64,000 bases of DNA from Chryseobacterium ginsenosidimutans (GCF_030823405.1 NZ_JAUSXC010000001.1:868001-932000); one strand, 5' to 3'. Positions 9,413-18,751 are shown, counted from the first letter of the stretch. Notes: generated from the sequence alone by a model not told the origin. Numbers and translations: made by a program.

Positions 9413-11518
9413 ATGAAAGGATTATTTTTTTTAGGGCTTACTGTTGGCTCTTTCGCTTTTTTACAAGCTCAAAATACCGATTCCCTCAAAGTACGGGAGA
9501 TTGAAGCAGTTAATTTTACCAAAAGACTTCCAGTTGCTAAAGAAATCATCAATGTAGCCAAAGATCTTGATAGTAAAAATCTTGGACAGGATTTACCGAT
9601 TTTACTTAAAAACCAAACTTCCATAATTTCAACTTCTGATGCCGGAAACGGTGTTGGCTATACAGGTTTTAGAATTCGTGGAGTTTCCGGAAGTGGAATT
9701 AATGTCATGATGAATGGTGTTCCGTACAACGATTCTGAAAGTCAGGGGACGTTTTTTGTGAATGTTCCGGATTTGACGAGTTCTGCTTCACAAATCGTTA
9801 TACAGAGAGGAGTCGGAACTTCCAATAATGGAGTTTCTGCGTTTGGAGCAAGTATTAATGTGATTTCTAAAGATCCTGAGGAAAAATTTTATTTGAAAAC
9901 AGATGACAGCTACGGATCATTCAATACTTATAAATATTCTGCAGAAATAGGTTCCGGAAAATTTTGGGGGAACAGACTTTCTGTGATGGGGCGCTATACT
10001 CACATTAATTCTGACGGATACATTGACAGAGCTTCATCAAAATTAAATTCTTACAATTTTACGGCTTTATATGAAGAAGGAAATACAAGAATTCGTCTGA
10101 TGGCTTTCGGTGGAAAAGAAAAAACGTATCAGGCTTGGAACGGAATCGACAGAAAAACTTGGGAAACAGATCCTAAGTTTAATTATTCCGGAGCGATTTA
10201 TGATTCAAATTGGGAAAATATTGTCGGGTTTTATGGCAATGAAACGGATAATTACAGACAAAATCATTATCAGTTGCTTTGGGAACAGAAGTTTAATGAT
10301 AAATGGAATTTGGAAACGACTTTACATTATACAAAAGGAAAAGGATATTACGAAAATTACAAACAGGGCGATCCCTTTGCAAGATATAATCTGGCTGATG
10401 TAAATGGTGAAGAATATTCGGATTTTATCAGAAAAAAATGGCTGAACAATGATTTCTATGGTCTGGTTTCTACATTGTACGGAAAATTTAATAACCTTGA
10501 CTTAAATTTCGGAGTTGTAGGCAATCAATATTACGGAAGACATTTTGGAAATGTGACAGGGGTTTTCCTTCCTCAGATTGATGAGCATGAATATTATAGA
10601 AGCCGTTCTGTGAAAAATGAAGTTGCAGGTTTTGCAAAAGCTTTGGTTAGAGTTAAAAATTTTGAATTCTTCGGAGATTTGCAATTGAGAAATATCGATT
10701 ATGATACAAAAATTATCACTGCAGGAGACGATGAAGGAGCAAATCTGGATAAAAACTGGTTGTTTTTCAATCCAAAAGTTGGAGTTAATTATAAAATAGG
10801 AAGCGGAAAAGTCTTCATTTCTTATGCACACGCACATCGCGAACCCAACAGAGACGATTTATTAGCAAATAATGATGTAAAAGCAGAAAAACTTCATGAT
10901 TTTGAAGCTGGTTTTGAGAGACAATTCGGAATTGTATCGTTCACTGCGAATTTATATTATATGTATTATGTTAATCAATTGGTTTTAAATGGCGAACTGA
11001 ACAATGTAGGAGCTTTCATTAGAACAAATTCTGGGAAAAGTTACAGAAGCGGAATCGAATTGGGAGCTTTGGCAAAACTTTCAAAACAATGGGAATTGAC
11101 GGGGAATGTAAGTTTCAGCAACAATAGAAATTTAGATTTTAGAATCGAAAATGAAGACGTTGCTAAAAACATAGGGAACACGCAGATTTCTTTTTCGCCG
11201 GATGTTATCACAAATTTGGGCTTGAAATTCAATCCGAATAAAAATTTCCAGTTTGCTTTGATGAATCAATATGTTGGAAAACAATATCTTGATAATACGG
11301 AAGATGAAAATTTACAGCTAAAAGATTATCTTTTGACAGATTTTAATGCTCAATATCAGTTTAAAATCAAAAATAATGACATTGCATTGAAGTTATTGGT
11401 TAATAATATTTTCAATAAAAAATATGTCAATAACGGAGCCGTTTACGACGGCGAACCGTACTATTTTTCTCAGGCAGGAACCAACTTTATGTTTGGGATC
11501 AGCTGGAAAATTCAGTAA
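9413..11518 (+). CDS. TonB-dependent receptor, probable thiamine uptake
   Basis: This 701-residue outer-membrane receptor has a signal peptide (ending FAFLQAQ), a plug domain with the GFRIRGVSGSGINVMMNGVP and IVIQRGVGTSNNG motifs (about residues 45-160), and a 22-strand-type barrel ending in aromatic residues (FMFGISWKIQ). It lacks the N-terminal carboxypeptidase-like domain found in SusC-type receptors. The TPP riboswitch in its leader indicates that the substrate is thiamine or a precursor; this is inference from regulation. No inner-membrane thiamine transporter follows. A strong terminator closes the transcript. Confidence 0.88.
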   Translation: MKGLFFLGLTVGSFAFLQAQNTDSLKVREIEAVNFTKRLPVAKEIINVAKDLDSKNLGQDLPILLKNQTSIISTSDAGNGVGYTGFRIRGVSGSGINVMMNGVPYNDSESQGTFFVNVPDLTSSASQIVIQRGVGTSNNGVSAFGASINVISKDPEEKFYLKTDDSYGSFNTYKYSAEIGSGKFWGNRLSVMGRYTHINSDGYIDRASSKLNSYNFTALYEEGNTRIRLMAFGGKEKTYQAWNGIDRKTWETDPKFNYSGAIYDSNWENIVGFYGNETDNYRQNHYQLLWEQKFNDKWNLETTLHYTKGKGYYENYKQGDPFARYNLADVNGEEYSDFIRKKWLNNDFYGLVSTLYGKFNNLDLNFGVVGNQYYGRHFGNVTGVFLPQIDEHEYYRSRSVKNEVAGFAKALVRVKNFEFFGDLQLRNIDYDTKIITAGDDEGANLDKNWLFFNPKVGVNYKIGSGKVFISYAHAHREPNRDDLLANNDVKAEKLHDFEAGFERQFGIVSFTANLYYMYYVNQLVLNGELNNVGAFIRTNSGKSYRSGIELGALAKLSKQWELTGNVSFSNNRNLDFRIENEDVAKNIGNTQISFSPDVITNLGLKFNPNKNFQFALMNQYVGKQYLDNTEDENLQLKDYLLTDFNAQYQFKIKNNDIALKLLVNNIFNKKYVNNGAVYDGEPYYFSQAGTNFMFGISWKIQ

Positions 11519-11572
11519 TCAATCAGGCTATATTTAAAATAAATTATAGTAAAAAGTAAAGTTAGATTTTTT

Positions 11573-11598
11573 AAGGCTGCTTCGGCAGTCTTTTTTTA
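11573..11598 (+). terminator. Intrinsic terminator after the TonB receptor gene
   Basis: An 8-bp stem (AAGGCTGC pairing with GCAGTCTT, one G-U) is capped by a TTCG tetraloop and followed by a run of seven T. Confidence 0.85.
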
Positions 11599-11745
11599 TT
11601 TAAGTGTTAATATTTCAGTCTTTAAAATAAGGAAGCTCAAGTAATATCGAACTTGTATTGTGAAATTGAATAATTCGTAAAATTTAAAACTGTTTAAAGT
11701 CTTGTTCATAAAAAATAAATCTCTCAAAAAGTCACAGAAAAGTCA

Positions 11746-11753
11746 TAAATTTG
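11746..11753 (+). promoter_or_regulatory. -7 promoter box before the HU/CCDC81-like gene
   Basis: TAAATTTG matches TAnnTTTG exactly and ends 7 bases before the ATG at 11761, implying a leaderless or very short-leader transcript. Confidence 0.5.
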
Positions 11754-11760
11754 CGACCAA

Positions 11761-12525
11761 ATGAATATTTCAGCTTACATTTTAGAATATTTGAAACAAT
11801 TTGGAACTGTGAAGGTTCCGAATTTTGGCGTGTTTTCTCTTGAAAATTCCAAAGCAATTATCAATTCCGAAAATGGGAGTATTCTTCCTCCTGCCAGCAA
11901 AATTGTTTATATGCCGGATTACGAAGTTGAGTCTGATGAATTTGCGGGTTTTGTAGCCAGCCAAAAACAGATGACTTTAGAGGCTTCAAAAACAGATTTG
12001 CAGATCCAGACAGATTTTTGGAAGAAGAAACTGCAGGCAGACCAGATTTTGGAAATTCAGGGGTTGGGAACGATCTTTATTGAAGACGGCGAAACTCATT
12101 TTAAAGGAAACAGATTGCAGTCTGATCATCCGGATTTTTATGGTTTGGAAGAAATTAAAATTTCGGATATCAATAATAAAGAGCTGAAGCCAAGTATTTC
12201 TGTAAATAAGGAAAAAGATTATAAGTTTAATAAATCTATTCTTTGGATTTTCCTCATTGTTATTCCGGTTGTAGGGATTTTTTATGTTGCTTATTCTCAA
12301 CAGGAACTACTTTTCGGAAAAAAATCTTTAGACAAAACAAATATTTCTGTACAGACCAAAACCCACAGAATCGAAAAAGATACTGTGAAAGTACAGACTC
12401 ATACTCCGGTTGTAGATTCTTTGAAAAAAGATTCAGTAATGAAACCAATCGTACAACCCGCAGTAGAAAAAGGAGCTAAGACTCCGACGACCACAAACAC
12501 TAAGAATAATAAATGGCAAAAATAA
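11761..12525 (+). CDS. CCDC81-type HU-domain membrane protein
   Basis: The protein has 254 residues. The N-terminal 65 or so residues (YILEYLKQFGTVKVPNFGVF, then ILPPASKIVYMPDYE) match the bacterial CCDC81-like HU domain 1 (PF18174). The next segment to about residue 125 resembles domain 2 (PF18175). A single membrane segment follows at about 160-180 (ILWIFLIVIPVVGIFYVAY), then a low-complexity Lys/Thr/Pro-rich tail. The SPOR domain seen in longer relatives is absent, so the protein may be a short form. A role at the cell envelope is likely, but no function is established. The 3' end overlaps the thioesterase gene by 13 bases. Confidence 0.75.
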   Translation: MNISAYILEYLKQFGTVKVPNFGVFSLENSKAIINSENGSILPPASKIVYMPDYEVESDEFAGFVASQKQMTLEASKTDLQIQTDFWKKKLQADQILEIQGLGTIFIEDGETHFKGNRLQSDHPDFYGLEEIKISDINNKELKPSISVNKEKDYKFNKSILWIFLIVIPVVGIFYVAYSQQELLFGKKSLDKTNISVQTKTHRIEKDTVKVQTHTPVVDSLKKDSVMKPIVQPAVEKGAKTPTTTNTKNNKWQK

Positions 12526-13037
12526 AAAAAGCGTCAGAATCTTTGACGATTATGACGAATATTGTACTTCCCAATGATACCAATCAATTGAGGAATCTTT
12601 TCGGTGGCGAATTGTTGGCAAGAATGGACAGATGTGCTTCGATTTCAGCGACAAGACACTGCGAAAGAAGGGTAGTAACGGCATCCGTAAATCACGTTTC
12701 CTTTGATTATCCGATTCCGGAAGGGGGAATTGTTGTGATGGAATCTAAGGTTTCCAGAGCTTTTTCTACTTCAATGGAAATTTATGTTGATGTTTGGCTG
12801 GATGATCCTATCAATCATAAAAAAGTTCAGACTAATACAGGAATTTATACATTCGTGGCGGTAGATGAATTTAACAGACCAATCCCAATTCCTCAAATGG
12901 AACCGGAAACAGATCTTGAAAAAGAAAGATTTGCAGCAGCTTTAAGAAGAAAAGAGCTTTCTCTTATCCTCTCCGGAAGAATGAAACCTTCAGAATCTGT
13001 GGAATTGAAAAAACTTTTCCAAGAAGAGCCTAAATAA
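12513..13037 (+). CDS. Acyl-CoA thioesterase (hot-dog, YciA/BACH type)
   Basis: This 174-residue cytoplasmic hot-dog protein has the BACH/YciA signature: LPNDTNQLRNLFGGELLARMD followed by ASISATRHCERRVVTASVNHVSFDYP. It should hydrolyse medium- or long-chain acyl-CoA. It overlaps the CCDC81-like gene by 13 bases, so the two form an operon, which ends in a terminator 50 bases downstream. Substrate range cannot be read from the sequence. Confidence 0.88.
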   Translation: MAKIKKASESLTIMTNIVLPNDTNQLRNLFGGELLARMDRCASISATRHCERRVVTASVNHVSFDYPIPEGGIVVMESKVSRAFSTSMEIYVDVWLDDPINHKKVQTNTGIYTFVAVDEFNRPIPIPQMEPETDLEKERFAAALRRKELSLILSGRMKPSESVELKKLFQEEPK

Positions 13038-13088
13038 TCTCTTTTAAAGAAAGACCACAAAAAATTAATGTTACAATTACAGATACAG

Positions 13089-13115
13089 CCGACAAAAATA
13101 TTTGTCGGTTTTTTA
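13089..13115 (+). terminator. Intrinsic terminator after the thioesterase gene
   Basis: A perfect 8-bp stem (CCGACAAA pairing with TTTGTCGG) with a 4-base loop is followed by a T-run. Confidence 0.85.
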
Positions 13116-13116
13116 T

Positions 13117-13354
13117 TGAGTTTTCTAAATGCTTTTTGAGGATAAAACAATATTAATCCGATGAAAAATAAGATAATTGCGTTAATTCCTACATTCAGGC
13201 CATAAAAATATTTTACTTCTAAATCCATCTGCGTCTTGTAATGAGTAGTGAATGGGAATAGTTTCCTGAACTGATGGAAATTTTAGTGTCAATAAATTAT
13301 ATAAGCTAAAAGCAACAAAACTGAAAAACTGAAAATAATTTTGTATGTTTTCAT
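13117..13354 (-). pseudogene. Frameshifted remnant of a DUF1648 membrane-protein gene
   Basis: On the minus strand a start-like ATG at 13352-13354 opens MKTYKIIFSFSVLLLLAYIIY and then meets stops. The next frame gives IPIHYSLQDADGFRSKIFLW, the DUF1648 core. The first frame resumes with GINAIILFFIGLILFYPQK, a membrane segment. Together these pieces reproduce the layout of the intact DUF1648 protein at 48156-48521 (IPIHGYTKNTDGFGSKMFLF plus a following membrane helix). At least two frame changes are needed, so the gene is dead. The thioesterase terminator lies at its 3' end. Confidence 0.75.
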
Positions 13355-13409
13355 TTGAATCAGATTGAAAAATTCTATCTCGCAAAGTCTGTTTCTAAAC
13401 TTTGAATCT

Positions 13410-13417
13410 TACCTTTG
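13410..13417 (+). promoter_or_regulatory. -7 promoter box for the 2-hydroxyacid dehydrogenase gene
   Basis: TACCTTTG matches TAnnTTTG, 19 bases upstream of the ATG at 13437. It lies inside the frame of an upstream ATG at 13365 and therefore argues for the later start. Confidence 0.5.
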
Positions 13418-13436
13418 CAGTAGCAAATATAGAATT

Positions 13437-14378
13437 ATGTCTTCCATGAGAATTTTACTACTCGATAAAAATCACCCATTAATTACCGAACAGCTTTTAG
13501 CAAACAACTTTATTCTGGAAGAAGATTTTACGTCTTCATATGATGAGGTTTGCAACAAAATTGAAAACTACGACGGGATTATTATCAGAAGCCGAATTCC
13601 TTTGGATAAAAATTTTTTGGAGAAAGCGAAAAAGCTGAAATTCATCGCGAGAGTAGGAGCAGGCATGGAAAATATTGATATTCCTGTTGCTGAAAAATTG
13701 GGAATTCAATTAATTAATTCTCCGGAAGGAAACAGAGATTCTGTGGCAGAGCATGTTGTCGGAATGCTATTAATTTTAATGAACCGACTTTTCATCGCTT
13801 CCCAAGAAGTGAAAAATGGAATCTGGCTTCGCGAAGAAAACAGGGGCGACGAATTACTCGGAAAAACGGTAGGTTTAATCGGTTACGGAAATATGGGAAA
13901 AGCAACGGCAAAAAGGCTTTCAGGCTTTGGCTGTAAGGTAATTTTCCATGATATTTCACCTGATCTTTCGGATGAATATGCAACACAGGTTTCTTTACAT
14001 GAATTGAAAGAACAAGCTGAAGTATTGAGTTTACATATTCCTTTGACGGAAGAATCGTATTATCTGATTGACGGACCATTTATTTCTGATATGAAAAACG
14101 ACTTCTATTTCGTGAATACCGCAAGAGGAAAAAACATAGAAACGAAAAGTCTGGTTGAAGCTCTGAAAGCAGGAAAAGTAAAAGGAGCTTGTCTTGATGT
14201 TTTGGAATATGAGAAATCATCTTTTGAAAATTTAGAAGTGGAAAATGAAGATTTAAAATATCTTTTAGAATCCGAAAAAGTAATTGTAACACCTCATATC
14301 GCCGGCTGGACGCATCAAAGCAAGGAAAAGCTGGCACAGGTGATTGTGGATAAAATTGTGGCGAAGTTTGTTGATTGA
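13437..14378 (+). CDS. D-2-hydroxyacid dehydrogenase, NAD-binding (phosphoglycerate dehydrogenase-like)
   Basis: This is a 313-residue enzyme of the D-isomer-specific 2-hydroxyacid dehydrogenase family. It shows the Rossmann motif GYGNMG near residues 149-154 with a downstream acidic residue (VIFHD) that favours NAD. The catalytic triad region is visible as Arg in NTARG, Glu in CLDVLEYE and His in TPHIAGWTHQS. The protein lacks the C-terminal ACT domain of classical SerA. It may be a 3-phosphoglycerate dehydrogenase or another 2-ketoacid reductase; the sequence does not decide. The start at 13437 gives MSSMRILLLDKN, and ATG 13446 is an alternative. Confidence 0.85.
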   Translation: MSSMRILLLDKNHPLITEQLLANNFILEEDFTSSYDEVCNKIENYDGIIIRSRIPLDKNFLEKAKKLKFIARVGAGMENIDIPVAEKLGIQLINSPEGNRDSVAEHVVGMLLILMNRLFIASQEVKNGIWLREENRGDELLGKTVGLIGYGNMGKATAKRLSGFGCKVIFHDISPDLSDEYATQVSLHELKEQAEVLSLHIPLTEESYYLIDGPFISDMKNDFYFVNTARGKNIETKSLVEALKAGKVKGACLDVLEYEKSSFENLEVENEDLKYLLESEKVIVTPHIAGWTHQSKEKLAQVIVDKIVAKFVD

Positions 14379-14384
14379 TTTGAT

Positions 14385-14422
14385 CGTCATTCTTTCGTTC
14401 ATCATTACGTGGAGGAATGACG
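14385..14422. repeat. Intergenic inverted repeat (GTCATTC...GAATGAC type)
   Basis: CGTCATTC (14385-14392) pairs perfectly with GAATGACG (14415-14422), with further imperfect pairing inside. The composition resembles small dispersed intergenic repeats of flavobacterial genomes. It follows the dehydrogenase stop and could also act as a weak transcription-end structure. Confidence 0.45.
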
Positions 14423-14544
14423 AGGTAATCTGTTGAATTATTTTAACCTGTGGTAAGATTGCTCAAGGTCGGGAAACTTTGAGCAGCGGGTTGAATTAGA
14501 TATAACACTTACTTCTGTTTTTATTTTTATTAATTACCAGAATT

Positions 14545-15002
14545 TTACCGTCCTCCTACATCATTATACCAATTTTGCTTATTTGTATTTTTAGTTTTTA
14601 ATTGTAGATCAGAAAGATCAGCATCTAATTGATCGTTATTGTAATGTGAAATTATTTTTTTTATTTTATCTAAAATCTCAACACCATCTTTCTTATTGAA
14701 ATAATTTTTTTGAATCTTGTTATTTTTATTAATTTTAACTAATACCAACAAACCATTATTGAATTCTTTCATTTTTGAGTAAGAATTTCTTCGATTTTCA
14801 TCAGATCTTCTTTTTCTACTTGATAATTGGCCTCTGGGAAAATCTTCTCATTCCGCTTCCTATTTGTAAGAATAATTCGTGTAGATGGAGAATTTTCATG
14901 CCCTGTATATCTTAAAGTTATTTGATAAACATTAATATTTTCAGTTTCTTTTTTAGAACAACCTAAAAACAATATAACTAAAACAATAAGTGAATTTTTC
15001 AT
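14545..15002 (-). pseudogene. Frameshifted copy of the adjacent small lipoprotein gene
   Basis: An ATG at 15002 opens a lipoprotein signal (FLGCSKKETEN) followed by 77 residues ending at a TGA (14769-14771). The rest of the protein continues in another frame from 14772 to 14545 (NYFNKKDGVEILDKIKK, HYNNDQLDADL, NWYNDVG). Both halves align end to end with the intact 150-residue lipoprotein just upstream. The break shows an ATGA overlap (14769-14772), so expression as two coupled polypeptides is possible, but a frameshift in a tandem duplicate is the simpler reading. Function unknown. Confidence 0.8.
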
Positions 15003-15040
15003 ATCTTATTTTTTAACAACCAATATCTATTATTATTAGT

Positions 15041-15493
15041 TTAAGTTCCTATAATCTTACCATCACGATACCAATTGTGCTTAGTTATGAGTATTAGACT
15101 ATAAAAATCATCATCTAATCGTTCGTTATTATAATGGGAGGTTAGTTTCTGAATTTTATCTAAAATCTTAATTCCATTTTTCTTATTGAAAAAATATTTT
15201 TTAATTTGGTTATCTTTATTTACTTTAACCATTACTAACGAATTCTTAACGTTTTCTCTTTTTTCTGAATAGCATATTTCCTCAATTTTCATTAAATCTT
15301 CTTTTTCTATTTGATAATTAGTTACTGGGAAAACGTTCTCATTCGGCTTACTATTTTTAAGAACAATTTCCGGAGGTGGAGCGTCTCGCGGACCTATATA
15401 GGTAACCGTTATTTGATAAACATTAATATTTTCGGTTTCTTTTTTAGAACAACCTAAAAACAATATAACTAAAACAATAAGTAAATTTTTCAT
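15041..15493 (-). CDS. Small lipoprotein of unknown function
   Basis: This 150-residue protein has a lipoprotein signal peptide (MKNLLIVLVILFLGC, lipobox Cys at residue 15). The first 30 codons are nearly identical to those of the frameshifted neighbour at 14545-15002, so the pair is a recent tandem duplication. The mature part has charged and aromatic residues (QIEKEDLMKIEE, FFNKKNGIKILDKIQKL) with no recognised domain. No function can be assigned. Confidence 0.75.
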   Translation of the reverse strand: MKNLLIVLVILFLGCSKKETENINVYQITVTYIGPRDAPPPEIVLKNSKPNENVFPVTNYQIEKEDLMKIEEICYSEKRENVKNSLVMVKVNKDNQIKKYFFNKKNGIKILDKIQKLTSHYNNERLDDDFYSLILITKHNWYRDGKIIGT

Positions 15494-15719
15494 ATCCTAT
15501 TTTTTCAACCATCCGCTTTGCGAAGTCTTCCGACTTTGAGAGAACTGATATTCTTTATAAAGTTACCCCAAAATTTCAATCTTCCAGTAGAAAATTGCAC
15601 ACTGAATTTTCACAAAATGCTTTTACAAGGAAAAAAGTTATGTTAAATAATTCATAATTCAGCCTCAATATTTACTATTTATTTTGAGTTTTATTAAATT
15701 GCCGCTCATTTTGAAACTC

Positions 15720-16982
15720 ATGAGGATACGTAATCTTGTACTTATTTTATCTGCCTTTTTATTCCTTTTTTCCTGTAAAAAAAAATCTGAAAGCCAAGAA
15801 AATGTCGCTGAAAATACGACTAGCCTTCCCAATTATGGAAATGTTGATTTAAGCAATGTTTTCACAAAAGGAGACAGCCAGATTCCTGATAAAGCGTCGC
15901 TGGTTCGTTATATTGATCAATATTACAAAAGAGTTTGGGAAGGAAGTAATCTGAGTGGCGGGATTTTAGTCGCAAAAGGTGACGATATTATTTACGAAAA
16001 TTACAGAGGTTTTGCCAGACAAGACAATCAAAAAACGATTGATAAAAATACACCGCTTCACGTAGCTTCGGTTTCAAAAACTTTGACGGCAATGGCAATG
16101 CTGAAATTGATAGAAGCCGGAAAGATTAAATTATCCGATCACTTAACACAGTTTTTTTCCGGATTTCCTTATCCAAATGTGACGGTTCAGACATTGCTAG
16201 ACCAGAGAAGCGGGCTTCCAAAATACGAATACTTTATTACAAAAATTCAGCCTGCTCCGGCAGAACTTTCAAAGACTTTCATTACAAATCAGGATATTTT
16301 AAATATGCTTATTAAATACAAACCTGATTTGGCAAGAGATACAGATACGGGTTTCATGTACTGCAACACAAATTTTGCAATGTTGGCTTTGCTGATCGAG
16401 AAAGTGACAAAAGTACCTTTTCCGCAAGCAATGAAAGAGATGGTTTTTGATCCGCTGAAAATGAAAAATACGTATATTTTTCAGGAAAAAGATATTCCGA
16501 CGGCTGCTCAGTCATTTTATTATGGCGGAAACAAATTATATCCTTTAGATCGGTTAGATTTAATTTACGGCGATAAAAACGTTTATACAACACCGAGAGA
16601 TTTGTATAATTTTTCAAAAGCAATGTTCTCAAAAGACTTTTTAAAACCTGATTTAATGAAAATGGTTTTCACTCCTTACAGCAATGAGAAATTCGGGACG
16701 AATAATTATGGTCTCGGTTTCAGAATGAAGATTTTTGATAATGGTGAAAAACTGACGTATCACAACGGTTGGTGGCACGGAACGAATTCTGTTTTTGCCC
16801 ACTTATTAAAATCGAAGGTGACGATTATTGCAATTGGAAATAAATACTCAAACAGAGTATATACTGCATTGTCTTTATCCGGATTATTCGAGGATTTTCC
16901 GCCTCAGAAAGACAAACTTCACAGCATTATGAGTGATGATAAAGATACATTGAACGGACATAGTGAAGTTTATGGAGAATAA
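15720..16982 (+). CDS. Serine beta-lactamase-like hydrolase, lipoprotein
   Basis: This is a 420-residue protein of the beta-lactamase/DD-peptidase-like family (PF00144). The signal ends in a lipobox (LFLFSC, Cys19). The catalytic Ser-x-x-Lys is SVSK at 117-120 and the Tyr-x-Asn motif is YCN at 214-216. The third motif region is probably HNGWWHG near the C-terminus. The family includes esterases and peptidases as well as lactamases, so the substrate is open. The ATG at 15720 is preferred to a TTG at 15684 because it begins the lipoprotein signal. The gene ends 19 bases before the next lipoprotein start. Confidence 0.85.
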   Translation: MRIRNLVLILSAFLFLFSCKKKSESQENVAENTTSLPNYGNVDLSNVFTKGDSQIPDKASLVRYIDQYYKRVWEGSNLSGGILVAKGDDIIYENYRGFARQDNQKTIDKNTPLHVASVSKTLTAMAMLKLIEAGKIKLSDHLTQFFSGFPYPNVTVQTLLDQRSGLPKYEYFITKIQPAPAELSKTFITNQDILNMLIKYKPDLARDTDTGFMYCNTNFAMLALLIEKVTKVPFPQAMKEMVFDPLKMKNTYIFQEKDIPTAAQSFYYGGNKLYPLDRLDLIYGDKNVYTTPRDLYNFSKAMFSKDFLKPDLMKMVFTPYSNEKFGTNNYGLGFRMKIFDNGEKLTYHNGWWHGTNSVFAHLLKSKVTIIAIGNKYSNRVYTALSLSGLFEDFPPQKDKLHSIMSDDKDTLNGHSEVYGE

Positions 16983-16986
16983 TGTT

Positions 16987-16994
16987 TATTTTTG
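16987..16994 (+). promoter_or_regulatory. -7 promoter box before the Ig-like lipoprotein gene
   Basis: TATTTTTG matches TAnnTTTG, 7 bases before the ATG at 17002 and immediately after the stop of the preceding gene. The downstream gene may therefore have its own start site with almost no leader. Confidence 0.45.
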
Positions 16995-17001
16995 CTTAAA
17001 C

Positions 17002-18750
17002 ATGTTCATGAAAAGACTTCTTCTATTATTCGTCATCGGCTTTCTTTTGCAGTCTTGTGCAAGAGTAGGTTCACCTATTGGTGGTGCGAAAGATACTTTG
17101 GCTCCAAAATTTTTAAGTTCAAATATTGATACGACGAGAATTAATGTTCCGAGAGATATTAAAGAATTACGTATTGATTTTAATGAATATGTAACGTTGA
17201 AAGATATCAATAAGAATCTTAATATTTCACCTCCCATCAAAAATATTAAGCGTATTATTCCTTCAAATATTGCAAATAAATTTGTTTTAATTCAGTGGAC
17301 GGATACGCTGCAGGCAAATACAACATATAATTTTAATTTCGGAAATGCTATTGCGGATAATAACGAAAATAATATTTTAAGATATTTCAATTTTGCTTTT
17401 TCTACAGGTGAAAAACTGGATGATCTTTACATCAGTGGAGAAATTAAAGACGCTTTATCCATTAAAAAAGCCAGTGAAAATAAGTTTGTAGTTGGTCTTT
17501 ACCAGGTAAAAGATACGATCAATTATAAACAGAAACCTTATTATATCACAAAAGTTGATGAAGACGGATATTATGAATTAAATTATCTGGCTCCCGGAAA
17601 ATATAAAATTATTGCTTTCGAGGACGAAAACGGAAATTCTATGTATGATCCGGGGAAAGAAAAGGTTGGTTTTCAAAAAGATCCTGTGGAAGTTGAAAAG
17701 TCTGTTTCAGGATTAAACTTAAAATTATTCCCTTCTAAAAAACCTGTGAAATATCTTGAAATGAAGGAAACCGCAGGTGGAGTGGTTATGACTTTTGAAG
17801 GAAGACCTAATAATGTGAAAGTTCAGCCGTTAAATGAAAAAATTAAGGATTATAAAGTTACCCATGTCCCAAAATCTGATACGGTAAGAATCTGGTTTGA
17901 CGCTGTAAAAAGTGATGTCGGACAAACTGCAACGGAAAATTTGAAATTTGGCTATAACGCAGATCTTAAAAAAGATACTCTTTATAATGCTTCGCTTTTC
18001 TATAAATACAACACAAAGAATGTGATGGACATTAACAGTGATAACGGAGGCGGAATGCTGGCTCCAAAATCGGATTTTAAAATCAGTTCCAATTATTATA
18101 TAGATAAAATTAATACGGATAAATGGGTTTTTAAGGTTGAAGGTGATTCTATAAATACAATACCTTTTACAGCGAAAATTTCAGAAACAAATCCTTATCA
18201 GATTATGTTAAATGCGGACTTTGTTTCGGGTGAAAAATATCAGTTGACGGTTCCTAAAGAAACGGTTTCATCTTTTTATGCTAAAAATTATCAATCTAAA
18301 CGTTTTGATTTTGAGGTTGATAAAATTGAAAATTTTGGAAGCCTTAAATTTGTACTGCAAAATGCACCGGCTTCGAGCTATTGGATTCAGCTGTTGGATA
18401 CTTCTGATAAAGTTTTATACCAAAAATATACGAAAGGAAGCGAAGTGAAATTTGATATTCTGAAACCTGGCGAATATATTGTGAGGATTCTTGTTGATAA
18501 TAACGAAAATAAATTCTGGGATGAAGCTGATTTCCAGAATGATATCTTTGCAGAAGATTCTTACATTTATTATAAATCTGCGATTGCGAGACCGCTTTGG
18601 GATAGCAATGAAAATTGGGATCTGAAAGACACAAGAGTGTTGGATGTATCAAAATTAAATATTCCGAAAACAGAAACGAATACTCCGCCGAAAGATGCAA
18701 AAAAAATGGATTTAAAGACGGATAATGAAATATTATCGCCGACGAGATAA
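17002..18750 (+). CDS. Lipoprotein with bacterial Ig-like domain
   Basis: This is a 582-residue outer-membrane-type lipoprotein (signal MFMKRLLLLFVIGFLLQSC, Cys19). The following VGSPIGGAKDTLAPKF is the start of the Big_5/SbsA-type Ig-like domain common in Bacteroidota, continuing with VPRDIKELRIDFNEYVTL and NTTYNFNFGNAIADNNENN. The later part has repeated beta-sandwich-like segments, including two strings of the type LAPGKYKIIAFEDENGN and LKPGEYIVRILVDNNENKFWD. Start 17002 or 17008 is chosen because the signal peptide and promoter box sit there; earlier codons overlap the upstream gene. The role is structural or unknown. Confidence 0.82.
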   Translation: MFMKRLLLLFVIGFLLQSCARVGSPIGGAKDTLAPKFLSSNIDTTRINVPRDIKELRIDFNEYVTLKDINKNLNISPPIKNIKRIIPSNIANKFVLIQWTDTLQANTTYNFNFGNAIADNNENNILRYFNFAFSTGEKLDDLYISGEIKDALSIKKASENKFVVGLYQVKDTINYKQKPYYITKVDEDGYYELNYLAPGKYKIIAFEDENGNSMYDPGKEKVGFQKDPVEVEKSVSGLNLKLFPSKKPVKYLEMKETAGGVVMTFEGRPNNVKVQPLNEKIKDYKVTHVPKSDTVRIWFDAVKSDVGQTATENLKFGYNADLKKDTLYNASLFYKYNTKNVMDINSDNGGGMLAPKSDFKISSNYYIDKINTDKWVFKVEGDSINTIPFTAKISETNPYQIMLNADFVSGEKYQLTVPKETVSSFYAKNYQSKRFDFEVDKIENFGSLKFVLQNAPASSYWIQLLDTSDKVLYQKYTKGSEVKFDILKPGEYIVRILVDNNENKFWDEADFQNDIFAEDSYIYYKSAIARPLWDSNENWDLKDTRVLDVSKLNIPKTETNTPPKDAKKMDLKTDNEILSPTR

Positions 18751-18751
18751 A

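Noticed and set aside
13182..13385. Minus-strand 67-residue frame as an intact gene
   Set aside because: It carries only the middle part of a DUF1648 protein, with the N- and C-terminal parts in another frame, so it is part of a pseudogene.
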